Shown here in pieces: positions 7,196-16,815 of a stretch of DNA of 64,000 nt (its first letter is position 1; every line of letters begins with the position of its first letter). The stretch covers positions 130,732 through 194,731 of the forward strand of contig NZ_JOFS01000019.1 of the NCBI RefSeq assembly GCF_000719285.1. The letters are read 5' to 3'. The notes beneath the pieces are model-generated. The model was not told where the DNA came from. It made no database searches and worked only from the letters and a program-made list of their open reading frames with translations. The DNA comes from Streptomyces bicolor. GTDB lineage: Bacteria > Actinomycetota > Actinomycetes > Streptomycetales > Streptomycetaceae. The translations under genes were made by a program, and so were the position numbers.

Positions 7196-8971
7196 TCAAC
7201 GCTTCCGCCGCCGTCCCCGCCCTCCGCGCCCAGGAGCCGGCTGTGCGCCCGCTGGGACCGGCTGGGTGCCCGTAGACGCCGTCCCCTTCTCCGGCCTGTC
7301 GGCCGCGACCATCAGGGCCGCGAGAGCCGTGGTGACCGGTACCGAGGCGACCAGGCCGATGGAGCCCACGAGGGTGCGCACGATCTCCTCCGCCACCAGC
7401 TCACTGTTGGCGACGGTGCCCACGCCGCTCTGCGCGATCGAGAAGAGCAGCAGCAGAGGCAGCGCGGCGCCCGCGTAGGCGAGGACGAGGGTGTTGACGA
7501 CGGACGCGATGTGGTCGCGGCCGATGCGGATGCCCGCGCGGTACAGTCCGCGCCAGCCCATCGTCGGGTTGGCCTCGTGCAGTTCCCAGACGGCGGACGT
7601 CTGGGTGACCGTCACGTCGTCGAGGACGCCGAGCGAGCCGATGATGATGCCGGCGAGCAGCAGACCGCTCATGTCGATCGACGGATACAGCCCGTGAATG
7701 AGGCCGGTGTTGTCGTCGATGTTGCCGGTGAGCGCGGCCCAGTCGATGAACACCGAGCCGAGGACGCCGATCAGTAACAGCGAGATCAGTGTGCCGAGCA
7801 CCGCCACCGATGTACGTGCCGAGAGGCCGTGGCACAGGTAGAGGGCGATCAGCATGATGGCACTCGACCCCACGACCGCCACGACCAGCGGGTTCGAGCC
7901 CTGCAGGATCGCGGGCAGGATGAAGAAGTTGAGCAGCAGGAAGCTGATGGCCAGCGAGATCAGCGCCATCACGCCCCGCATCCGCCCGACGAGCACGACG
8001 GCGAGGGCGAAGATGCCGGCGAGTACCGCCAACGGAACGCGCCGGTTCACGTCGGTGACCGAGTACTGCAGGTCCTTGGGCGCCGAGGGCTCATAGGCGA
8101 CCACGACCTCTTGGCCCTCGTGCAACTGCCGTGACTGGTCGGGCTGGACGATCTCCGTGAACGTACGGCCCTTGTCCGTGCCGGTGTCGACGCGGATTGT
8201 CGCCTTCTTGCAGGTGCCGTTCTCCTGCTGCACGGCGGAAGAACCCTCGGCGGTGGAAGTGTCACCGGTCGGGGGCACCCCTGAGGCGCCCACGTCCTTG
8301 CAGTTCACCTCGACCACCTTGGTGACCGTGGCCTGCTGTGTCTGCCGGTCGAAGCCCACGCCCGTGCGCTCGTGCGGCGGGGCACCGCCCGGCCACAGCA
8401 CCGCGAGCCCCACCACCACAGCCGCCGCGAACGGAATCAGGATCGCTGCGATGACCTTGCGCAGGTGCTGGGAGACGGGCGCCGCAGGACCGTGGGCGTG
8501 ACTGTGCGAGTGCCCGTACCCGCCACCGTCGCCGCCGCCGTGCGATCCGCCGGATCCGGGCCCGTGTCCATGACCACCACCGGAATTGTGCCCATGCCCG
8601 CCACCCGGGCCGGGTTCCTGCCCCGGTGAGCCACCGGATTCGGAGCCGTGCTCGTGGGCGTCACCGGAAGCTGGACGGTGCTCGTACGCTCCACCAGGTC
8701 CCGTATCCCGCCCGTGCCCGCCGCCAGGTCGGCTCCCGGGCTCGTGCATCCCACTGGCCCCGGGACCGTGTTCGTGCCAGCCGCCGTTTCCAGCGGCGTG
8801 ATCGTCGCGGGCGTCTCCCAGGCCACGGCCGTATCCGCCGTCGTATCGTGCTCCGGGAATCCCCGAACCCCGGCCGTCTGCACGGCCGTTGCCCCGCGCG
8901 GGGCCGTTTCCGGCGCCGGATCCGCGGGGCCGCTCGGGCGGTGGGTACGGAGGTTCATGCGTCGTGGTCAC
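7196..8971 (-). CDS. YibE/F family membrane protein with long His/Gly-rich N-terminus
   Basis: A 591-residue protein in two parts. Residues 1 to ~168 are low-complexity Gly/Pro/His, with clusters such as GGGHGHNSGGGHGHG and YGHSHSHAHG. Then comes a membrane anchor (about 173-193), an extracytoplasmic region with two Cys (VNCKDVG, NGTCKK), and a YibE/F-type block of about seven membrane helices (about 300-575), including LGVLDDVTVTQTSAVWEL. YibE/F proteins are predicted transporters or channels of unknown substrate. The His clusters suggest metal binding, which is inference. Start is GTG at 8971. It is divergent from thiC. Confidence 0.85.
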   Translation of the reverse strand: MTTTHEPPYPPPERPRGSGAGNGPARGNGRADGRGSGIPGARYDGGYGRGLGDARDDHAAGNGGWHEHGPGASGMHEPGSRPGGGHGRDTGPGGAYEHRPASGDAHEHGSESGGSPGQEPGPGGGHGHNSGGGHGHGPGSGGSHGGGDGGGYGHSHSHAHGPAAPVSQHLRKVIAAILIPFAAAVVVGLAVLWPGGAPPHERTGVGFDRQTQQATVTKVVEVNCKDVGASGVPPTGDTSTAEGSSAVQQENGTCKKATIRVDTGTDKGRTFTEIVQPDQSRQLHEGQEVVVAYEPSAPKDLQYSVTDVNRRVPLAVLAGIFALAVVLVGRMRGVMALISLAISFLLLNFFILPAILQGSNPLVVAVVGSSAIMLIALYLCHGLSARTSVAVLGTLISLLLIGVLGSVFIDWAALTGNIDDNTGLIHGLYPSIDMSGLLLAGIIIGSLGVLDDVTVTQTSAVWELHEANPTMGWRGLYRAGIRIGRDHIASVVNTLVLAYAGAALPLLLLFSIAQSGVGTVANSELVAEEIVRTLVGSIGLVASVPVTTALAALMVAADRPEKGTASTGTQPVPAGAQPAPGRGGRGRRRKR

Positions 8972-9104
8972 CGACCGATCATCGCAAGAACGACCGGGGC
9001 CCTCTGTTCAGCGCGCCCGAATTGACGCTAGCGTGGTGCCACCTTTGTACACGCGGGAGCTCGGAGCACCGGGCTGAGAGGGCGCTGACCTCCGTCCCAG
9101 CGAT

Positions 9105-9118
9105 GTTTCACATGAAAC
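9105..9118. promoter_or_regulatory. parS-like site inside the TPP riboswitch arm
   Basis: GTTTCACATGAAAC matches parS at 13 of 14. It is embedded in a 20-nt imperfect palindrome (9103-9122) that would also fold as an RNA hairpin. Confidence 0.6.
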
Positions 9119-9137
9119 ATCACCCATCGCGAGTGAT

Positions 9138-9151
9138 GTTTCACACGAAAC
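9138..9151. promoter_or_regulatory. Degenerate parS-like palindrome inside the TPP riboswitch arm
   Basis: GTTTCACACGAAAC matches parS at 12 of 14 positions. It lies 33 bp after the first copy and has the same GATG flank. Confidence 0.4.
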
Positions 9152-9212
9152 GTCGGCAGACGGAAACCGCTGCGTCGACCGCCGAACCTGTTACCGGGTA
9201 ATGCCGGCGTAG

Positions 9213-11009
<1,797 letters not shown>

Positions 11010-11183
11010 CGTCGACGTCCTGACCCAGGGCGCCATGCCCCGGTGTCCGGCGCGTGGCCGGGTGCCAGGCGTGCTGCCCGGCTGTTCGGCTTGCGCCTCC
11101 CCGAGGAGGTCTCCCCGGGGCTCCGTCGCGGAGGAGGGTCCCCTGACGGGGGCTCTCCTACGGCGGGGGCGCAAGCCGAGGGG

Positions 11184-12047
11184 CTACTCCGGCTGGTGTT
11201 CCGGCCCTCCGAAGTCCGGGCTCGTGTAGTCCGGGCTGGTGAAGCTCGGTCGCGGTCCCGGGGAGGAGCCGTCGCCCGGGCTGCTGAAACCCGGGCGGTC
11301 GTAGCCGAGGTTCGGGATGCGGCCGGCCGGCGTCGACGGTGGCGTACGGTGCAGGGCCGTCGCCGTGCCGGGGTCGGCGAGTGCCTCCCGAAGGAAGGGC
11401 AGGATGCCGCGCTCCAGCAGGGCCTCGCGCCAGGCTTCCCTGGCCCGGGCGACCTCCTCGCCCAGCTCGCCGTACGGTCCGCCGTCGAAGGCGGGCCGGT
11501 TGCGCAGCGCGGTGAGCAGGAGACCGACGGCGGCGACCAGGATCGCGGCCGCGGCCACGGCGCCGAACACCCATCCCGTGGTGAGCATCGTCTGGGCGAA
11601 CGCCGGCTCGGGGTCGAACATCTTCAGGATGTAGCCGACGAGCAGGAAGATCGCCGCCGCGGTGCCGGCGAGGACGGGTGCGAGGACGGCGAGGACGGCG
11701 ATGACGCCGGGACCGGCGGTCTCGGCGACCTCTCCCATGGTGGTGGCGAGCCCCATCGCACCCGTGCCCGACTCGGTGGAGCCGGACTCGCGGGCGGACG
11801 ACGGGGTGGACGGCGCCGGCTGGCGCAGTTCCTCGCGGACCTTCACGTAGTGCTGGTACTCGGTCGCCGCGGCCGCCGTGATGAGTGCGGAGGCGTTGAG
11901 CGCCATGGTGCGCAGCTGTTCGGGGTTGAGCCGCTGTCCGACAGCGGTCAGTTCCGGGCGGTGTGGTGCGGAGCGCAGCGCCTCGTCGAGGATCCGCTCG
12001 TAGTCCTGGCGGTCCTCGCTGTGCAGGTGCTGCGGAACGCTGTTCAT
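11184..12047 (-). CDS. Membrane protein of unknown function
   Basis: A 287-residue protein not assigned to a family. The N-terminal ~75 residues are soluble and charged (SEDRQDYERILDEAL). Two hydrophobic segments follow (VIAVLAVLAPVLAGTAAAIFLLVGYI, and VFGAVAAAAILVAAVGLLLTAL), then an amphipathic region and a Pro/Ser-rich tail with a repeated SPDYTSPDF pattern. ATG 12047 was chosen because GGGGG lies 6 nt upstream; an ATG two codons earlier would leave no spacing. Confidence 0.7.
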   Translation of the reverse strand: MNSVPQHLHSEDRQDYERILDEALRSAPHRPELTAVGQRLNPEQLRTMALNASALITAAAATEYQHYVKVREELRQPAPSTPSSARESGSTESGTGAMGLATTMGEVAETAGPGVIAVLAVLAPVLAGTAAAIFLLVGYILKMFDPEPAFAQTMLTTGWVFGAVAAAAILVAAVGLLLTALRNRPAFDGGPYGELGEEVARAREAWREALLERGILPFLREALADPGTATALHRTPPSTPAGRIPNLGYDRPGFSSPGDGSSPGPRPSFTSPDYTSPDFGGPEHQPE

Positions 12048-12246
12048 GTGCATCCCCCGATGCTCCGTAGGGCTTGGGGCTCGCATGGCAACGAGCCGTC
12101 GGGCAGAAACGGAGGGGAGCCTGCTACGGATAAGCCGATGGTAGAGCGGTGACGGCACACGGTGACAGGGGGTTTGCCAAAATTGGGCCCTGGCCTGCAC
12201 CGTCCTCCGGCGCTGCGGGACGGGGGGACGCCTGCCCGGTGAACGT

Positions 12247-13323
12247 TCAGATATCCAGGGGCAGTTGCTGGACCAGCAGCTTTCCGGCCATGGTCACGCC
12301 GCCGTCCATCGCGATGGCGAGGCCGTCGGCGTAGACGTGCGGTCCCTCGACCAGGGGCCCGCTGTCGTCGTCGCTCTCCTCGGAGCCGACCTCGCCCAAC
12401 AGGTACGGAATGGGGCTGTGGCCGTGAACGATGCGGGTGCCGCCGTACGTATCGAGCAGGGAGCGCACATGGTCGGCGCCGCCCTCGTCGCGGAAGGAGA
12501 AGCGCTTGGTGAACTTGCGGAAGAGATCCCAGACTTCGTCGGCGTCGTTGCGTGTGAGGGTCTCGCGGACGGTGTCGTTGACCGCCTCGATCGAGTCGCC
12601 GTAGTCGAGATAGGCGGTGGTGTCCGAGTGCACGAGCAGATGGCCGTCGACCTCTTCCATGGCGTCCAGTCGCGCCATCCACTGCAGATGGTGGTCCTGG
12701 AGGCGGTCCATGTCGGTCTTCTGGCCGCCGTTGAGCAGCCAGGCCGCCTGGAAGGTGGCGGTGCCCGCGCCGGAGTTGACGGGGGTGTCGCCGAACCGCT
12801 TGGCGCCGATCAGCAGCAGCTCGTGGTTGCCCATGAGGGCCTTGCAGTAGCCGCCGGCCGCGGCCGCCTCCGCGGACAGCCGCATCACGAGGTCGATGAC
12901 GCCGATGCCGTCCGGGCCGCGGTCGGTGAAGTCGCCGAGGAACCACAGCCGGGCGGTGCCAGCGCACCAGTTCCCCGCCGAGTCGACGAGGCCCTTCTCC
13001 TGCAGAGCGGCCACCAACTCGTCGAGATAGCCGTGCACGTCGCCTACGACGAACAGCGGGCCGGGACCGCTCGCCGACTGCGGGGCCGGCAGGGACGCGG
13101 GGTCGACCTGCACCTGAACCGTGTCACCCCGGTTGATGACAGGCAGGTCGCGTTCCGTCGGCGTGTACCCCTCCGGATACGCCTCGTCGAGGAGCGGGAC
13201 GACGTCGCCGGGGTGCGTGCTGTGGCCGTACGGACCGGTCTCGTGGACGTAAGCGGGCACGCGGAAGTCGCGCAACGTCGCCGTCCGCTCCACCTCGGGT
13301 CCCTGACCGGCCCCCTGAGTCAT
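12247..13323 (-). CDS. Calcineurin-like (PPP-type) metallophosphoesterase
   Basis: A 358-residue phosphoesterase with all metal-binding motifs in order: GDVHG (about 92), GDFTDRG (about 127), GNHE (about 163) and the C-terminal HGHSP (about 299). The family uses a di-metal centre to hydrolyse phosphomonoesters or phosphoproteins. The spacing resembles bacterial PPP-type Ser/Thr phosphatases or diadenosine tetraphosphatases; the substrate is unclear. The first ~75 residues have no recognised motif. It is separated from neighbours by 190-290 bp on each side. Confidence 0.9.
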   Translation of the reverse strand: MTQGAGQGPEVERTATLRDFRVPAYVHETGPYGHSTHPGDVVPLLDEAYPEGYTPTERDLPVINRGDTVQVQVDPASLPAPQSASGPGPLFVVGDVHGYLDELVAALQEKGLVDSAGNWCAGTARLWFLGDFTDRGPDGIGVIDLVMRLSAEAAAAGGYCKALMGNHELLLIGAKRFGDTPVNSGAGTATFQAAWLLNGGQKTDMDRLQDHHLQWMARLDAMEEVDGHLLVHSDTTAYLDYGDSIEAVNDTVRETLTRNDADEVWDLFRKFTKRFSFRDEGGADHVRSLLDTYGGTRIVHGHSPIPYLLGEVGSEESDDDSGPLVEGPHVYADGLAIAMDGGVTMAGKLLVQQLPLDI

Positions 13324-13609
13324 CAGACCCCTCCACCATCGCGCCGCAGCTGCACCGCATCGGACTGCCTGGTCGCAGCGGCCCGCGGTGTCGTGGGCCC
13401 ATCATAGGAATGCCGATCGCGCCATGTGATGACCCAGGGGTGGTGAATCGGAGCAGGACTCCTGTTCACCGCGGCTTTCGCCCCGATTGGGCAGGGCTTC
13501 GGCCGTCTGTCGGCCGCGCTCCCCGTCGCTCCTTGACCTGTTTCCGTCGCTCCGGGACCTGCGCTTCACCCACCGCCGAACAGCGTCCGCCGCTTCCCCC
13601 GAGCAGTTC

Positions 13610-14722
13610 CTAGCGCTCCTCGGGCGACCGAGGCGGGCTGACCGTCGTACGCGGCGGCCGTCGCTGGGACGAGGTACGCACGATCAGCTCGGTCGGTATC
13701 ACCTGCTCGACCGGCTGGTCCGAGTCCACGCCCTCGATGGCGTCGATGAGGAGCTGGACCACGGCCGTGCCGATGCGGCGCGGTTTGAGGGAGAGCGTGG
13801 TGATGGGCGGCTCGGTGTTGGCGTAGACGGTCGACTCGCTGCAGCACACCAGCAGCAGGTCGTCCGGCACGCGCAGACCGTAGCGGCGGGCGGCGGCGAG
13901 CAGGTCGGTGCCGTTCGGGTCGAACAGGCCGTAGACGGCGTCGGGGCGGTCGGGGCGGGCGAGCAGCCGGTCGGCGGCGACGGCGCCGGCGCACGGGTCG
14001 TGCGCGGGGTAGGCCTCGTAGACCGGATCCTGGCCGACCCGCTCGCACCAGCGCAGGTACGCGGTGGTCGACAGATGGGTGTACGTGTCCGTCGTGGTGC
14101 CCGTCAGCAGTCCGATCCGGCGGGCGCCCGCGTCGGCCAGGTGGTCGAGGATGCCGAGAACGGCGGCCTCGTGGTCGTTGTCGACCCAGGCGGTGACCGG
14201 GAGCGAGCCGGCCGGGCGGCCGTCGGAGACGACCGGCAGGCCCTGTCTGACCAGTTCGCTGACGACCGGGTCCTGGTCGGACGGGTCGATGACGACCGTG
14301 CCGTCGAGGGCGACGTTCGACCAGACGTCGTGGCGCGAGGTCGCGGGGAGGATCACGAGGGCGTAGCCGCGGGCGAGCGCGGCCGAGGTGGCCGCGCGGG
14401 CCATCTCGGCGAAGTACGCGAACTCCGTGAAGGTGAAAGGTTCATCCCCGTATGTCGTCACGGTCAGGCCGATCAGACCCGACTTGCCGGTACGGAGCGT
14501 GCGAGCGGCGGCCGAGGGCCGGTAGCCCAGTCGGTCGGCGACCTCGCGGACATGGCGTCGGGTGGCGTCGGGGAGCCGACCCTTACCGTTGAGGGCGTCG
14601 GAAACGGTCGTGATGGAGACCCCGGCAGCGGCGGCCACGTCTCTGATCCCGGCCCGGCCGGGCCGACTGCCTCGGCGTGAGGTTTCCGCGCGGCTCACCT
14701 GGTGCTTCCCTGCTGCTGTCAT
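13610..14722 (-). CDS. LacI family transcriptional regulator
   Basis: A 370-residue LacI/GalR regulator. The helix-turn-helix is near residues 25-80 (IRDVAAAAGVSITTVSDALN and the hinge GYRPSAAARTLRTG), followed by a periplasmic-binding-protein fold for a sugar-like effector. ATG 14722 gives a short basic leader before the HTH. No sugar genes are adjacent, so the target is unclear. A long imperfect inverted repeat (14803-14849) lies upstream and could be an operator or transcript hairpin. Confidence 0.9.
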   Translation of the reverse strand: MTAAGKHQVSRAETSRRGSRPGRAGIRDVAAAAGVSITTVSDALNGKGRLPDATRRHVREVADRLGYRPSAAARTLRTGKSGLIGLTVTTYGDEPFTFTEFAYFAEMARAATSAALARGYALVILPATSRHDVWSNVALDGTVVIDPSDQDPVVSELVRQGLPVVSDGRPAGSLPVTAWVDNDHEAAVLGILDHLADAGARRIGLLTGTTTDTYTHLSTTAYLRWCERVGQDPVYEAYPAHDPCAGAVAADRLLARPDRPDAVYGLFDPNGTDLLAAARRYGLRVPDDLLLVCCSESTVYANTEPPITTLSLKPRRIGTAVVQLLIDAIEGVDSDQPVEQVIPTELIVRTSSQRRPPRTTVSPPRSPEER

Positions 14723-15150
14723 GGCGAGCCGATAGTAGGGCTCATGCGGTGGGGTAGTGCGGACGCATATGCACTCGTTGACAGGCACGTTTCTGCATGG
14801 TCATTGGACGCCAAACTCCTTGGAAAGCAAGGGAGTTGAACGATCCAATAGTAGGACGTGACTTGTCGGCACGTATGAGCCTGCCAAGTGCCCGATGTTT
14901 CGAAGAGGTCTCAACTCACCTTCACGAGGGATGCGCGCCACGGCGTGAGCCACCGGCGCGTAGATATATGTGTGATGCGCCCCCCAATTCGTACAGCTTC
15001 GTACGCCGATGCCCCTGATGCAGGTGTGACAGAAGGGGTCCGCACTCGGGGACGTCTCACCTGTACGCATCGGCGCCGAATCCTCTTAAGGTGAGCAGTA
15101 TTGGAGCCGGCGGTGATGACGGGCCGCCGGTGGTCGCGAGGAGGACTGCG
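14723..15150. other. Intergenic region between LacI regulator and HisC-like gene
   Basis: A divergent 428-bp spacer with the promoters of both flanking genes. The only structure I can point to is the imperfect inverted repeat 14803-14849: ATTGGA pairs with TCCAAT, and AACTCC/TTG pairs with CAA/GGAGTT with one bulge. No gene-like reading frame is evident. Confidence 0.5.
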
Positions 15151-16230
15151 GTGAGCGAGACGAGCCCCAAGCTGCGCGCCGAGCTGGAGGGTATCCCCAC
15201 CTACAAGCCGGGCAAGCCTGCCGCGGCCGGTGGTCCGGTGGCCTACAAGCTGTCCTCCAACGAGAATCCCTATCCGCCGTTGCCCGGCGTGATGGAGTCC
15301 GTGACGGCAGCCGCCTCGTCCTTCAACCGCTACCCGGACATGATGTGCACAGGGCTGATGAACGAGCTGTCCGAGCGCTTCGGCGTCCCCGCCTCCCACC
15401 TGGCCACCGGCACCGGCTCGGTCGGCGTCGCCCAGCAGCTGCTGCAGGCCACCTCCGGGCCCGGCGACGAGGTCATCTACGCCTGGCGGTCCTTCGAGGC
15501 GTACCCGATCATCACGCAGATCAGCGGCGCGACCTCGGTGCAGGTACCGCTGACGCCGGGCGATGTGCATGACCTGGACTCCATGGCCGCCGCCATCACC
15601 GACCGCACCAGGCTGATTTTCGTCTGCAATCCCAACAACCCGACGGGCACGGTCGTGAAGCGGGCCGAGCTGGAGCGGTTCCTCGACCGGGTGCCCGGCG
15701 ATGTGCTGGTCGTGCTCGACGAGGCCTACCGCGAGTTCATCCGGGACCCCGAGGTGCCGGACGGTGTGGAGATCTACCGCGAGCGGCCGAACGTCTGTGT
15801 TCTGCGGACGTTCTCCAAGGCCTACGGCCTCGCCGGTCTCCGTGTCGGTTTCGCGATCGCCCAGGAGCCGGTCGCGGCGGCGCTGCGCAAGACGGCCGTG
15901 CCCTTCGGGGTGAGCCAGCTCGCTCAGGACGCGGCCATCGCCTCGCTGCGCGCCGAGGACGAACTGCTCGGCCGTGTCGGCTCATTGGTGTGCGAGCGCA
16001 ACCGCGTGGTCGACGGGCTGCGCGCTCAGGGTTGGACGGTGCCCGAGACGCAGGCCAACTTCGTGTGGCTGCGAATGGGAGAGCGCACGGTCGACTTCGC
16101 GGCGGCGTGCGAGGAGCACGGCGTGGTGGTCCGACCGTTCCCGGGCGAGGGTGTGCGGGTGACGGTCGGGGAGGCCGAGGCGAACGACATCTTCCTGAAG
16201 GTGGCGGAAGGGTTTCGGAGGGAGCTGTAG
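15151..16230 (+). CDS. HisC-like PLP aminotransferase
   Basis: A 359-residue class I/II aminotransferase of the histidinol-phosphate type. Marks are SSNENPYPP at the N-terminus, [18 protein letters not shown], and the PLP-lysine motif [13 protein letters not shown] (about residue 222). It transfers an amino group between glutamate and a histidinol-phosphate- or aromatic-type substrate. It stands alone, away from a his operon, so it may be a second HisC or an aromatic aminotransferase. Start GTG 15151 has GAGGAGG 5 nt upstream; a GTG at 15091 lacks a comparable site. Confidence 0.88.
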   Translation: MSETSPKLRAELEGIPTYKPGKPAAAGGPVAYKLSSNENPYPPLPGVMESVTAAASSFNRYPDMMCTGLMNELSERFGVPASHLATGTGSVGVAQQLLQATSGPGDEVIYAWRSFEAYPIITQISGATSVQVPLTPGDVHDLDSMAAAITDRTRLIFVCNPNNPTGTVVKRAELERFLDRVPGDVLVVLDEAYREFIRDPEVPDGVEIYRERPNVCVLRTFSKAYGLAGLRVGFAIAQEPVAAALRKTAVPFGVSQLAQDAAIASLRAEDELLGRVGSLVCERNRVVDGLRAQGWTVPETQANFVWLRMGERTVDFAAACEEHGVVVRPFPGEGVRVTVGEAEANDIFLKVAEGFRREL

Positions 16231-16279
16231 GGCTCCACGAGGTCGGTCAGGCTGCGGACGAGTTCAGGCGCCTATGAGT

Positions 16280-16672
16280 TCAGGCGTCTACGAGTTCCAC
16301 GCGTACAGGGTCGCCGTCGCGCACCGTCGCGAGCAGGCGGGGGTCACCGTCAAGGCGGCCCAGGACGTTGCACGGGCTCGCGAGGCGGCATTCGTCGCCT
16401 CGCGAGATCGGCGTGGGGCCGTAGGGGAGGGCGAGGGCGTCTCCGTCCGTCCAGAAGGCGACCGTGCCCGGGTCGACGACCTGCCGGGCGTCCGTTTCAC
16501 GTGAAACGGACACTCCTGTGTCGAAGTACACCTCCTCGCCCCAGGTGCGGGCGGTGGAGACGAGGGGCAGGGCCTTGGCGAGAGCCTGCGTGGTGGGCGT
16601 GTCGTCGAGGGTCGCGGTGACGTGCCCTGCGGGCCAGGAGATCCGCATTTGTAGCGGCGACTGTGTCTGCAT
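16280..16672 (-). CDS. Cyclophilin-like fold protein
   Basis: A 130-residue protein resembling the small 'cyclophilin-like' (TM1367/DUF369-type) family: MRISWPAGHVTATLDDTPTT near the start, WGEEVYF in the middle, and a C-terminal LPYGPTP segment with LLATVRDGDPVRVEL. Function in this family is not established. An alternative start is the ATG at 16648. A perfect parS (16494-16507) lies within the coding region, contributing the codons for SVSRET. It is divergent from cydA. Confidence 0.7.
   Translation of the reverse strand: MQTQSPLQMRISWPAGHVTATLDDTPTTQALAKALPLVSTARTWGEEVYFDTGVSVSRETDARQVVDPGTVAFWTDGDALALPYGPTPISRGDECRLASPCNVLGRLDGDPRLLATVRDGDPVRVELVDA
16494..16507. promoter_or_regulatory. 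parS site (perfect) within a coding region
   Basis: GTTTCACGTGAAAC, identical to the Streptomyces ParB-binding palindrome, with extended CC/GG flanks (16492-16509). Confidence 0.85.
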
Positions 16673-16680
16673 ACAGCAGA

Positions 16681-16697
16681 TTCAACAATATGTTGAA
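16681..16697. promoter_or_regulatory. Perfect palindrome TTCAACA-ATA-TGTTGAA
   Basis: A 7-bp perfect inverted repeat with a 3-nt centre, 9 bp upstream of the cyclophilin-like gene start and about 118 bp upstream of cydA. The shape fits a dimeric regulator's operator; the regulator is unknown. Confidence 0.5.
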
Positions 16698-16777
16698 GCT
16701 CGCGCCAAGGGATTGGGCTTGAACAAGGGACCCCCCGCCGAGGCTCGAAAGGGCCGTGCTGCATAATTGCTTGTGAA

Positions 16778-16793
16778 TGTGAACGCTTTCACA
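16778..16793. promoter_or_regulatory. Rex operator (ROP) upstream of cydA
   Basis: TGTGAACGCTTTCACA is an exact inverted-repeat Rex operator type. In S. coelicolor Rex senses the NADH/NAD+ ratio and represses cydABCD when NADH is low. It lies 23 bp before the cydA start, next to a CATAAT -10-like hexamer at 16762-16767. Confidence 0.88.
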
Positions 16794-16815
16794 AGCGTAG
16801 GTAAGGAGCGGCGAC

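Noticed and set aside
11010..11183. Possible terminator or small gene after thiC
   Set aside because: Several short G/C-rich inverted matches exist but none is clearly a stable single hairpin; no feature called.
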